Shown: positions 21,301 to 31,569 of the stretch, in pieces
Layout of the letters: every line of letters begins with the position of its first letter
Numbering within the stretch: position 1 is the stretch's first letter
From: Manihot esculenta
Lineage: Eukaryota > Streptophyta > Magnoliopsida > Malpighiales > Euphorbiaceae
NCBI RefSeq assembly: GCF_001659605.2
Contig: NC_035162.2
Location: 32,622,950 to 32,686,949, forward strand
DNA length: 64,000 bases
Direction: 5' to 3'
Notes under the pieces: model-generated
The model's database searches: none
Seen by the model: only the letters and a program-made list of their open reading frames with translations
What the model was told of the DNA's origin: nothing
Program-made: the position numbers and the translations under genes

Positions 21301-23851
21301 TGTGGTACCCAAGAAGACTGGGATTATTATTATCCCTAATTCTGAAGGAGAGCTAGTACCCACTCATGTGCAAAATGGGTGGAGAGTGTGCATGGATTAC
21401 AGGAAGCTCAACACAGCCACAAGGAAGGACCACTTTCCCTTGCCCTTCATGGACCAAATGCTTGAGAGACTTGCTGGAAAAAGTCATTACTGTTGTCTTG
21501 ATGGATATTCGGGGTTCTATCAAATTCTCGTTGCACCTGAAGATCAAGAAAAGACCACTTTCACATGCCCGTTTGGCACCTTCGCATTTAGGAGGATGCC
21601 CTTTGGTCTTTGCAATGCACCAGCCACTTTCCAAAGTTGCATGATGAGCATTTTTTCTGACTATGTGGAGAAGATTATTGAAGTCTTCATGGATGATTTC
21701 ACGGTGTATGGCAACTCATTCCATGAATGCCTAGCCAACTTGGAAAAGATACTTCAAAGGTGTTTGGAGACAAATCTGGTTCTCAACTATGAGAAGTGCC
21801 ACTTTATGGTCAGCCATGGCTTAATCTTGGGCCATATTGTTTCAGCAAAAGGGATAGAGGTGGACAAGGCCAAAGTAGACACCATCAAAAGCCTGCCCTA
21901 TCCAACCAGCATTAGGGAGATTAGATCTTTCCTTGGCCATGCTGGTTTTTACAGGAGGTTTATCAAAGATTTTTCTAAAATAACTCAGCCTCTTTGCAGA
22001 TTGTTACAGCAGGATGTGCCATTCGAGTTTGATGACAGCTGCAAAACAGCTTTTGATTTGGTCAAATCACTACTGATTTCTGCCCCAGTCATCCAGCCAC
22101 CTGATTGGACCCTTCCATTTGAGATCATGTGTGACGCCAGCAACTTTGCTATAGGTGCAGTATTGGGACAATGTAAAGGTAACTCTCCTCATGTCATACA
22201 CTATGCCTCACGCACCTTAGATGCTGCACAATGCAATTATTCTACCACAGAAAAAGAGTTGTTGGCTGTTGTGTTTGCATTGGAGAAGTTTCGGTCCTAT
22301 ATACATGGGACAAGGGTGATTATCTACTCAGATCATGCTACACTAAGATATTTAATCAAGAAAAAGGAGTCCAAACCGAGGCTGGTGCGATGGATATTGC
22401 TGTTGCAAGAGTTTGACTTAGAGATCCGAGATAAGAAGGGAAAGGAGAACCTTGTAGCTGATCACCTAAGCAGAATTCTGATCGAGATGGAGACCTGCCC
22501 CATCAATGAAAAATTCCTTGATGAGCACCTCTTTGTTGTCCAAGAAGAGAAACCATGGTATGCTGATATTGTAAATTTCCTTGCCATAGGAGATTTGCCT
22601 ACTGATTTGCCCAAACACATGAGAGACAAGATCAAGAAAGATGCAAGGTATTATGTGTGGGATAAGCCTTACCTATGGAAGCATTGTGCAGACGAAGTCA
22701 TAAGGAGATGCATCCCAAATCAAGAAATACATTTTGTCCTAGCCTTCTGCCATTCATATGGCTGTGGAGGACACTCTGGGCCACGCAAGACAGCCTTGAA
22801 AATCCTTGAGTGTGGATTATATTGGCCTAACATATTTAGAGATTCTTACTTATTTTGTAGGTCATGTGCAAGATGCCAACAAACAGAAAACCTCAGTGGC
22901 AGAAGTGAAATGCCCCAGGCACCCATCATGGTATGTGAAATCTTTGACATATGGGGCATTGACTTCATAGGGCCATTCCCACATTCCTTTGGCAACACCT
23001 ACATACTTCTAGCTGTGGACTATGTGTCCAAGTGGATTGAAGCCAAAGCAACAAGAGTTGATGATGCAAAAATAGTTGTTGACTTTGTGAAATCCCATAT
23101 ATTCTCAAGATTCGGTCTGCCCAAAGCCATTATCAGTGACCGAGGCACCCATTTTTGCAACAAGGTAGTAGAGACTCTCCTCAAGAAGCACCACGTCATC
23201 CATAGAACCTCTACTTCCTATCATCCTCAAACAAATGGGCTATCCAAAGTGTCAAATAGGGAGATCAAGTCAATTTTGGAGAAAACAGTCTGCCCAAGTC
23301 GCAAGGACTGGAGTGTGCACCTAAATGATGTCTTATGGGCATATAGAACAGCATATAAGACTCCAATTGGGATGTCTCCATATAGGCTGATTTATGGGAA
23401 AGCTTGCCATCTACCTGTGGAGCTTGAACACAAAGCCTATTGGGCTGTGAAGAGCTATAATCTTGATGAAAAAGAAGCTGGAGTCCACAGAAAATTGCAA
23501 ATTCAAGAGCTTGAGGAGATTCGGCGTGATGCATATGAAGCTTCATGGGATTACAAAGCAAAGACTAAAGCCTTCCATGACAAGAATATCTCCAGAAAAC
23601 ACTTCCAGGTTGGTGATAAGGTCTTGCTCTTTGATTCCAGGTTCAAATTATTCCCTGGGAAGCTTCGGTCTAGGTGGATTGGGCCATTCTTGGTTGAGCA
23701 CATCTATCAACATGGAGCTATTGACATACGGAGCCCACAAACAAGCAAAGTTTTCAAAGTTAATGGGCACCGTTTGAAGAGATTTTATGAAGAATTTACT
23801 ACTCATCTTGTGGAAGAGGTATCCTTGGATCCCCCTTTCCCAGACTGCTGA
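18302..23851 (+). pseudogene. gag-pol: Athila-2 gag-pol polyprotein, two stops in gag and an altered integrase site
   Basis: One frame of 1850 codons. Order: gag N-tail; TAA at 18647; gag capsid domain about residues 125-330 with TGA at 19037 (CGA Arg in relatives); CCHC knuckle [14 protein letters not shown] at 378-391; protease D-L-G-A-S at 687; RT with F-M-D-D at 1129-1132; RNase H first Asp at 1278; integrase H1484, H1491, C1522, C1525 and D1554, D1613. The third catalytic residue, expected 36 positions after D1613 in the usual GQAEVSNRE context, is Lys (AAA, 23246-23248). From codon 269 (19106) pol is fully open. The motif-derived peptide S-D-L-P-K-S recurs in linkers at about 535-565 and 858-873. 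The element is autonomous by design, but this copy is probably inactive. Confidence 0.9.
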
Positions 23852-24400
23852 AGTAAGATACTGCTGTCCAGCCCAAGACAGAAAACAGGGCATTACGGGA
23901 GGCACCACAAATGTAGTGATTTGCCCAAATCACTGGGGCGATTTGCCCAAATCACTAGGGCAAATCATCTGACTGTAGCATAGTTAACAGTGATTGGGGC
24001 AGGTGATATGCCCAAATCGACAGGCCAAATCGACAGGAAGAACAAGATCAACAAGGCAGTTGCACCTAAGAAGTGATTTGCCCAGGTGATTTGACCAAAT
24101 CACCAGGCCAAATCGCCAATTCAGCACATCATCAGAAGAGGCGTGAACAACCACGTGAACAGTACCAACCTAGCACTAGAAGCAGGAGAAGTGATTTGGT
24201 CAAGTGATTTGCCCAAATCACTAACCCAAATCACCCTGTCAAGAATCCAGAGAGCCAGCATTTAATGATCAGGGTAGTTCAACTACCCAAATCACTTTAA
24301 GTAATTTCTCTTTTATTTTTTTTATTTTCTTACGATGTCTTTTCTGTTTCATCTCCTCTTTCTCTTTCAAGACTCCCCTCTCCGGCGATATCTAGGCACC
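23852..24400 (+). other. Athila-2 pol-ORF3 spacer packed with the ATTTGCCCAAAT dyad
   Basis: No gene. About a dozen full or half copies of GTGATTTGCCCAAATCAC lie between about 23910 and 24295, in both intact and half-site forms. The spacer ends in a pyrimidine run and TTTCAAG (about 24366-24371), which looks like an intron acceptor 30 bp before the ORF3 ATG. This fits spliced expression of ORF3 (inference). Confidence 0.7.
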
Positions 24401-25960
24401 ATGGCCCGTACTAAGATGATGGTCACCGGCGGCTCCGGTATGTGGAGGCGACGCGGGATGCCCAGGCCCATCCGCATTCCCACCGACAACGATGAGGAAG
24501 TAATGGACAACCCTCCGTCAGTATCCAACAATGACGGCGTCGACACTAGAGTAACCGACGAAGCAAAAAACACAGCAAGACTGGTGGCGCAGACCTACCG
24601 CCGTCGGACTAGGTCGTCGTTGAAGGCACTACCGCCTCCTTCTCCACCAGTCGCGACGGACATTCAGGGAGCTGAAACGCCTCAAGAGACCACACCTTTT
24701 ACCACTCATGGTCAGAAAAGACCCAGGACACCATCGCCACCACCACCCAGCACAGAGCGACATTCAGACACCCCCATTGGTACACCTCCCGCAAGCCATG
24801 AAGAGGGCGAATTACCTAGTGATTTGCCCAAACCATCATGCCCTAATCACATCACCCGGGCGCTCACATTCAACAAAGCCTCAGAAAGGGCCAGGCTTGA
24901 CAAAATCTTAACTCTACCACACCATCTAGGTAAATTCATCCATCATGACACTCTTGTAACTCTCAGACTCCATACCCAGGTACGCTCCCTAATCTCTACT
25001 ATCGATTGGGACAAGTTCTTCTTCCTTCACCTCCCTTCTTTCACTGAACTCACACAAGAGTTCTACACCACATTTTATTTTGATAAGCCAGCAATGCACA
25101 ATCTGCACACACCTGATGTTATTGGGTTCAGGCTATTGGGACAGCGATTTCACTTGTCCATGCAGGAGTTTGGCATTGCCATGGGCTCTGAATGCCCTGA
25201 CTCCACCTGGGATTTTCCTACTGACTTCAATCCCAGCAATGCCTATTTGGAGTTTTGTGATAATCCTCCAGATTCTTACCTGCCCACCAGGTCCAAAGAC
25301 CTGTACCTTAGGAATCCCAGCCTCAAATACCTTCACAGATTTTTGGCCTATACCTTTTATGGGAGAAAGTATGCACCTAACATCCTAACCAAAACAGAAC
25401 TTTACATTCTGTGGTGTATGCACACACAACAGAAAATTCACTTTGGATATTGGGTTGCAACACAAATCTCCAGCATCATACAATACAATAGACCACTAAT
25501 CTTTGGGCATCTGATCACTGCCATAGTAGTGAATCAGAAGCTGTTACATCCTGCCCATACTGACCTCACCCCCACTAGTAAGCAAACCCCCCTGGACCTC
25601 CGATCATTGGATGATATGGGGTTGCTTTGCAAAGTGGGGGACATTTTTTCTCTTTCACCTGCAGGACCCCTCACACCACGCCATGAGCGTGTGTTCAAGA
25701 AAAGGAAGGCCAGCCAGCCATCCACTTCTCAGCATCATGCACCTGCAGAAGCACCAGCAGAAGTGGGAGTAAATGAACCAGCAGAGGACGCACCTCCAGG
25801 AGCACCACAACAGGAAGAGAATCAAGTTCATGAAGACGCAGCCCCTAACCAAACAATAAAGGCTCGTCTTAACAGAATTGAGACCAGAATGCACAATATG
25901 GAGCACTTGCTTCAACTGCTGGTAAACCACTTCTTGCCCACAGAACAGCAAAGACAATGA
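24401..25960 (+). CDS. Athila-2 third ORF (env-like position), intact
   Basis: 519 codons from an ATG in a good context (CACCATGG). A start 66 bp upstream also exists but lies before the acceptor-like site. The N-terminus is basic (MARTKMMVTGGSGMWRRRG), then about 130 residues of Pro/Thr/Ser-rich linker. About 165-410 is a globular, aromatic-rich block (FDKP..HNLHTPDVIGFRLL and following). A charged Pro/Glu/Ala region follows, and a C-terminal heptad-like helix (about 485-512, IKARLNRIETRMHNMEHLL). The block resembles the Athila ORF often annotated as a putative plant transposon protein domain. I see no signal peptide or clear membrane span, so an envelope function is not supported. The ORF is uninterrupted, unlike gag in the same element. 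One SDLPKP dyad peptide is present near 144-149. Confidence 0.8.
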   Translation: MARTKMMVTGGSGMWRRRGMPRPIRIPTDNDEEVMDNPPSVSNNDGVDTRVTDEAKNTARLVAQTYRRRTRSSLKALPPPSPPVATDIQGAETPQETTPFTTHGQKRPRTPSPPPPSTERHSDTPIGTPPASHEEGELPSDLPKPSCPNHITRALTFNKASERARLDKILTLPHHLGKFIHHDTLVTLRLHTQVRSLISTIDWDKFFFLHLPSFTELTQEFYTTFYFDKPAMHNLHTPDVIGFRLLGQRFHLSMQEFGIAMGSECPDSTWDFPTDFNPSNAYLEFCDNPPDSYLPTRSKDLYLRNPSLKYLHRFLAYTFYGRKYAPNILTKTELYILWCMHTQQKIHFGYWVATQISSIIQYNRPLIFGHLITAIVVNQKLLHPAHTDLTPTSKQTPLDLRSLDDMGLLCKVGDIFSLSPAGPLTPRHERVFKKRKASQPSTSQHHAPAEAPAEVGVNEPAEDAPPGAPQQEENQVHEDAAPNQTIKARLNRIETRMHNMEHLLQLLVNHFLPTEQQRQ

Positions 25961-26959
25961 TTTGGCTGAGTGATTTGCCCAAATCACCCCCAGGCTAGGA
26001 AGTCCCTTTCCCTTTCCTTCTTAATTTTTTATATATATGTTCACACATTGAGGACAATGTTTGCAATAAGTGTAGGGGTACTGTTAGGTTCTATTTATGC
26101 ACTGATTACAATTATCCTTTGCTTTCTTTGTGTTTCTTTTTGCATCTTTTTGCATGTTTTCTTACCCTAACACACACACCAAATTTTTTTTTCTTTACAC
26201 TTTTTGCACACACACACACAATTTTGTCGTAGCTTTTGTTTTACTCAGCATAGATAACAAAGTTACAAAGTTCCCTATCTCATGACCCCATTAATCTTCC
26301 ACCTCTTTAAGCCTAAATTGAATCAATTGCAGTATATTACCTTCACTTAGGAAGTTCTTTTCTTGAATTGAATCCTTAAGATTTGCTATGGACAAGGGAA
26401 ATAAAAATATAAATACATGCAAACAAAAAGTTAGTGTAATTCTCTATGAGGAGATTTGCCCAAAATGCTATGAAAAGAAAAGAAAAACAAAAACCAGCAC
26501 AAAGCACAAATCATAAACCTGTTCCAATGGCCAAATAAGCTATGAAAAGAGCTAGTAGCCACTTGAACAAGTGACTAACTTAGTAACCGGGGGTGGGTAT
26601 CACCAATATGCACCTTCGCGTAAAAAGGTTAGTGAATTTTTCAGGCAAGAATAAATAAAGTGCTGCTGAATAAAAATTGTGATTCAAAAGAAGGGCAAAC
26701 CACTCTTAGAAATTGCATTGAGCTTATACAAAAAGAATAAGCATGATTGAACCAAAAACCTTTCTCTTAGCCATGGTAGGTGAAAGGAAACAAGGAAAAG
26801 GTAGAACAACATTAGTGCAAGTATTCTATACTGTAATGTTTCAGTTGAGGAGTCTAGGGGGGCTGATTAAGTGGTACTTAGGCTCAAAGGAAAAAGAAGC
26901 TTGATTGACTAAGTTATTTATTGCTTGAGGACAAGCAAAAAGCTAGGTGTGGGGGTATT
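25961..26959 (+). other. Athila-2 3' untranslated region and polypurine tract
   Basis: AT-rich with no supported gene. A GTGATTTGCCCAAATCAC dyad sits at about 25969-25987, directly after the ORF3 stop. It ends with TTGAGGACAAGCAAAAAGCTAGGTGTGGGGGTATT, in which GGTGTGGGGGTA (about 26945-26957) is the plus-strand priming tract typical of Athila. Confidence 0.75.
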
Positions 26960-28379
26960 TGATTAAGCATAATTTAGCCACATTTTTATTATCTTTATCA
27001 TTGCTTATTTACACATTTTTCAGCTTCATTTATGTTTTTTATCTTGTTTTCACATAAAAGGAAGAAATTGGAGAATTGGAGAAAAAGTAAAGAAAAAGCT
27101 GAAAAAGTGATTGGGTCAAAGTGATTTAGCCAAATCACTCGCAGAGACTGGCCATATCACTCGCAGAGACAAAGAGCTAAAAACTGGACTGACTCACAGA
27201 AAGTGATTGGGGCGATTGGGGGAAGTGATTTACCCAAATCATCCGCCCCAATCACCTTGACAGTAGAAGTTGACAGCAGAGCGGGAAAAGTGTAGAAATT
27301 AGAAATTCAAATTTTGAGAAGTCCAAATCCACAGCCAACTCTGCCATCACAATTCCAGGAGCCACGAAACAGTCTCCCACCTAAGGAACTCCATCTACAA
27401 TTAAATTCCACATCCAAAGGGGAATCAAAAACCAAATCAAGAAGGGATTTCAAAACCCTAGATGGATGGGATTCTCCAACTATAAAAGAACAGCCTCCAA
27501 ACCAGTAAAGCATCTCATCTCAGCATCTGCCACTTTCGGAAATTCTCCAGCAACACAGCAGAAATTCTCTTCTTCTTTATTTTGTGTATTTTAGTCCACC
27601 GTGAGTGGCTAAATTCATTCTTTTCTAGTTGAAGTTGAGAATATTCAGATTTGTGATGAATTGGGAGGTTTAAAACTCCATTGTTGAACTCTTGTTTACT
27701 TTCAATATTTATGCAATCTGATATTTTCTATAATTATTACTTGGCTTTTAGAATCAATAAGGGCCCATTGCTTTTAAATTGCTTAAGTGATAAATTGTTT
27801 GAATGATTTAGGTCCGTAATTGCTTAGATTATTTGAAAATAAATATAATCAGTTGCATAACCTAGCCTCGACCACGCGGTTGGCAAGGATAGAATTGGGT
27901 TTCTCTAAGTCTTAATGCGATCAACAGTTGTTCGATGCTAAATGCCCCAAGGACGTTCCTTGGCAACTTGTTGATTAGTGTTTGATTAGCGAACGTTTCC
28001 TAATCAAACTAGAACTAAGGAGGAATTTGGATTGTGAGAAGCCTCTTCCACAACCAAAACTAATTTATTGAAATAAAATAAGAGTCTTTGATAATCAATG
28101 ATCAATTCTGAACGAACTGAAATAGACTCACACTTCAACTAGAATCTCTTTCCCATTGAAATTCTCACTTATTTAAATTATTGCTTCCTTTTAATTTTTA
28201 GATCTCCTTCATCAAAATAAAACCCCCTCTTTTATTTATTTGTTAATTGTTTGCCCTAGTGTTTATTAGGAAAATATTTAATGTCAAATCCCTGTGGTTC
28301 GACCCTATTGCCACTATCTACAAGTTAATTGTTGATTGTTAATAGGTTTATTTTTGACGGCTTCGACAACCGCTTATCA
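26960..28379 (+). repeat. Athila-2 3' LTR (1420 bp)
   Basis: The same length as the 5' LTR, starting TGATTAAGC and ending CGCTTATCA. It has scattered substitutions relative to the 5' copy and a TATA box at 27481-27488. Confidence 0.95.
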
Positions 28380-28384
28380 ATAGC
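28380..28384. repeat. Target-site duplication ATAGC of Athila-2 (right copy)
   Basis: Matches 16825-16829. Confidence 0.95.
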
Positions 28385-29138
28385 CTATCATGGGAGGAGT
28401 TTGCTAATGAGTTTGCAGGATGGGCTTTCCCTGATAGTTCAAGGGAGTTAAAGATGATCGAGTTTGAGCAGTTAAGGCAGACAGAGGAGATGAGTGTAGA
28501 TGAGTAGACAGACAGGTTCTTGGAGCTGTTGCCGTTTGCTGGGCAAAATCTTGACACAGACCAGAAGAAGTCAAGGAGGTATATCATGAGGCTTCATTCC
28601 AGGTATTCCTCCTTGATCCAGTCAGCAGAGAGGGAGAGTTTCCATGCCATAGCAGATATGGCCCGGAGGATGGAGGCTAGTACAATAATCGAAGTAAAAG
28701 TCAAGCAGTCAGTGGCACAGCCTTTTGCTTCCAAGACCCTAGGTGGGGGAAAGTTAGACCCTTCTTCTTTGAGTTCAGGCAGTAAGAGGTGGAGTAATAC
28801 CACCAAGAAGTCAAAGAAGAACAAGTTCTGGAACAAGATCAAGTAAGCTCTGGGATTAGAGAGTGGCTCGAGCTCAGGTGCAGATAATGCAGTATGTATG
28901 AAGTATGGGAAGCCGCACAAAGGAGTATGTCGGTTTGGGACGACAGCCTGCTTCAGATGTGGGCAGGAGGGACACATGGCACGGGAGTGTCCCAGAGCAG
29001 CTTTTGTGGCACAGTCTCAGCAGACAGCTTCTGGTAGTGTGGCTCAGCCAGTAGCTCCAGCCTCGACTCAGGCCAGTGGCAGAGGCAGAGGCAGAGGGAG
29101 AGGAGTAGCCTCTTCTTCAGCGGGTTTCAGGGGTGAAG
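28385..29138 (+). pseudogene. gag: Tek-0 gag, C-terminal part
   Basis: It continues the capsid region ([21 protein letters not shown]...), with stops at about 28507 (Tyr codon to TAG) and 28845. It ends with the Cys/His block, including the canonical knuckle C-FR-C-GQEG-H-MARE-C at about 28949-28990 and the GRGRGRG-rich linker. Tek-2 interrupts it at 29144. Confidence 0.85.
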
Positions 29139-29143
29139 GTCCA
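29139..29143. repeat. Target-site duplication GTCCA of Tek-2 (left copy)
   Basis: GTCCA precedes the LTR start TGTAATAC and recurs at 38776-38780. Tek-0 coding then continues (SAPARIFTMTQQEAN). Confidence 0.95.
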
Positions 29144-31345
29144 TGTAATACCCGGCATGTTCAGACATCGAAATTCCTACCGTCCGATGGAATCTAAGAT
29201 GTCAGAGCATCCCTGAAGGGTAGAGTGAAGGTTTTCTAAAATGTTTTTACATGTTTTAAGCTTTTGTTTTAGAAAATAAATGAGTTTTGAAGAGAAAAGG
29301 CTAAGGAAGTCTTTGCCACTTTCGGCCCCCGAAAGTTGAAGTTCGGCCGCCGAAAGTACCCCATGTTCGGCCCCCTAAACTCTAATGTTCGGCCTCCGAA
29401 GGTGGTGAGGTGTTGCATGTAGCTTTAGCCACCAAATGTGAAGCGGTGGTTCTTTGTTAAAGGTGTTTTTGGCCGAGAAAGGAGGTGCTTAAGCTTTCCT
29501 TTGGGTCAGAGACATGTTCATGCTTCCCCTTAGTGACTTACCTAGTTTCTCATCAAATCTTTCAAAGAAAAACAAGTTTAAATTGAGTTTAAGATAGTTT
29601 TGAGAAGTTGTGGAGTTTAAGAACTTGAGAAGCTTGAATCTCCATCTCTTCAAGTTTGGAGTCACACCAGCCTTTGTTCTTTAAGAGGTAAGTGTGAATC
29701 CTTAGTTTTTATCATGTTTTACATAAGCTTGATGAAGGAGAAGGGGAGTTATGCATGTGTATGCATAAGTTGTGCATAGTAGGGTGCATAAATCGTTTAT
29801 GCTATATGTATGCTTGATGTGTGTTGTTGGTTGGAGTTTTAATGTGGTTTAAAACTCCTATATGCATGATTAAGTGGTAGAGCATGTTTGGAGAGGTGGG
29901 ATGCATGTTTGGAGGGTTGGTGTTTGGATGGCATGGTTGTGCACGAAGCTGAGTTCTAGATGAACTCAGGTTCGGCCGCCGAATGTGGGAGTTCGGCCGC
30001 CGAACCTCTTCTGAAGGCAGTTTTGGCTGCCTAAGGTTGCCCCCGAACATTTGGACTTTCGGATCTGTCATGCACATTCGGCCGCCGAAGGTGCCCCCGA
30101 AAGTGCCCTGTCCAGCTTTCCTTTGCATGTTTTCCATGGTTGTTCTAAGGTGTTTTAAGGGGTTTTTTTTGGGGAGATGTTTAGAGATATGTTAGAGTAT
30201 GTTTGGTCCCTCATTTAAGTCTATCTGTGTAGGCACAGACCAGAGGAACCAGAGAGTTCAGCAGTGAGTACCGCTTCAGGAGCCTGCAGAGTCAGTCAGA
30301 GTCAGTCAGAGGTGAGTGGAACTACACTTAATTCTTTTAATTACGAAATGTAATGCTTTTAGCATATTTCATTCATCATGAGTATGCATAGGATGATTGC
30401 ATTAGAAATCACGAATATGTTGCATTGCATAGTTAATTGTTGATGTGGGTGAATGCTGAATGATCCAATAGTCCCAGACAGGAAGTCCAGGACCCCATTC
30501 TACGGCCTGGCAGGTATAGAGAGTTCAGGACCCCATTCTACGGCCTGACAGGTTTGTTTTTGAACAGGAAGTCCAGGACCCCATGCGATGGCCTGGCAGA
30601 TTTAGTATTTATACAGGAAAAATCCAAGACCTCATCACTGGCCTGGAAATTTAAAATATGTGTGTATGTATGTATGGATGTATGTATGCATTACAGGAAG
30701 ACCAGGACCCCAGTCGACGGTCTGGCATGGATTAGATACTGGGACTATGTGGTGACAGGTTTACCCTAGATGTGAATTGTCTGTGATATGATGCATTCCA
30801 TAAGATCATGTTTTAATGACAGGTTTTATTGTTCTACTCACTGGGCTATAGAGCTCATCCTTCTCCCTTATTCCCAGTTTTGCAGGTTTCAGTATACAGG
30901 TTGTACAAGGGCAAGTCAGAGGTGCATAAAAAAAAGAGAGCTTGTAATAGTTAGAGTGGGTATGTAATATTAAAGAGATGTATTAGTTGTGTAAATAGTT
31001 AAAGTGTGCTTGACTTAGTTATTCTGTTTTATAAGTCTTTTGTATACATGATCAAGTTATATAACTGTTTTACAAACAGGTGAAAAACCAGGCTTAACAG
31101 GTATGATTTAACCCATCTAGAGCAAGCTCTAGTCAGGGGTACAGAGTACAAAGTATAGAGATTGTGCATGCACAGGTTAAGCCATAGTTCAGAGAAAGAA
31201 AAGTTTTTATTTTCACAGAAAATATATGATCATGTATGAGTTTTTACAGGTACACAGAGAGTATAGCAGGCTTGCTACGGGTTCTGGCGGCCTTATGCCG
31301 ACCTGAATCCTAGCGCCGGTGACGGTCCATTCCCGGGTCGTTACA
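29144..31345 (+). repeat. Tek-2 5' LTR (2202 bp)
   Basis: TGTAATACCCGG...GGGTCGTTACA. TTCGG dyads cluster at about 29321-29420 and 29968-30105. A tandem repeat of 'gaagtccaggaccccattctacggcctggcag' type units (30471-30736) has about five copies. Splice-site-like signals are AG|GTAAGT at 29688, TGTGTAG at 30226-30232, AG|GTGAGT at 30312 and TTTTGCAG at 30878-30885. Confidence 0.95.
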
Positions 31346-31569
31346 GATTGGTATCAGAGCCAGGTTCACATGATCGGACCTATAGAGAGAGTGTCGGGCT
31401 CATAGAGGATAGAATTGGTCAAGCACAATAGGAAAACATGTCCACTCGGATAGGATGTTAGTCCTGTCTTTTGATGTTATGATATGCCATGAATATGCAT
31501 GTGTATTATTGACATGTGTTGTTATATGCTGATGTGCTATATTGTGTGTTTTGTTTTCAGGAAGTTAAG
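31346..31569 (+). other. Tek-2 leader with primer site and acceptor-like TTTTCAG
   Basis: TGGTATCAGAGCC at 31349-31361 is the initiator tRNA-Met complement. TTGTTTTCAG (31551-31560) lies nine bases before the gag ATG. Confidence 0.85.

Larger units (their letters stand above)
16830..28379 (+). mobile_element. Athila-2: complete Athila-clade LTR retrotransposon (11.55 kb)
   Basis: Two 1420-bp LTRs (16830-18249 and 26960-28379), a tRNA-Asp-type primer site, gag-pol, a third ORF in the env-like position, a polypurine tract and the duplication ATAGC. The LTRs differ at many scattered sites, visibly more than those of Tek-2 or NA-1, so it is older than they are. It is very rich in the dyad GTGATTTG-CC-CAAATCAC and shortened forms of it. 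Confidence 0.95.

Noticed and set aside
20725..21634. Antisense ORFs of 60-125 codons opposite Athila-2 pol, and similar ones opposite Tek-2 and Tek-3
   Set aside because: They are shadows of conserved sense coding with no domain and no start context.
24335..25960. Retroviral-type envelope protein
   Set aside because: Only the position is env-like. No signal peptide, cleavage site or transmembrane helix is evident.
31516..31569. Upstream in-frame start of the Tek-2 polyprotein
   Set aside because: These codons overlap the acceptor-like TTTTCAG and are not conserved in Tek-1, Tek-3 or NA-2. The ATG at 31570 is.
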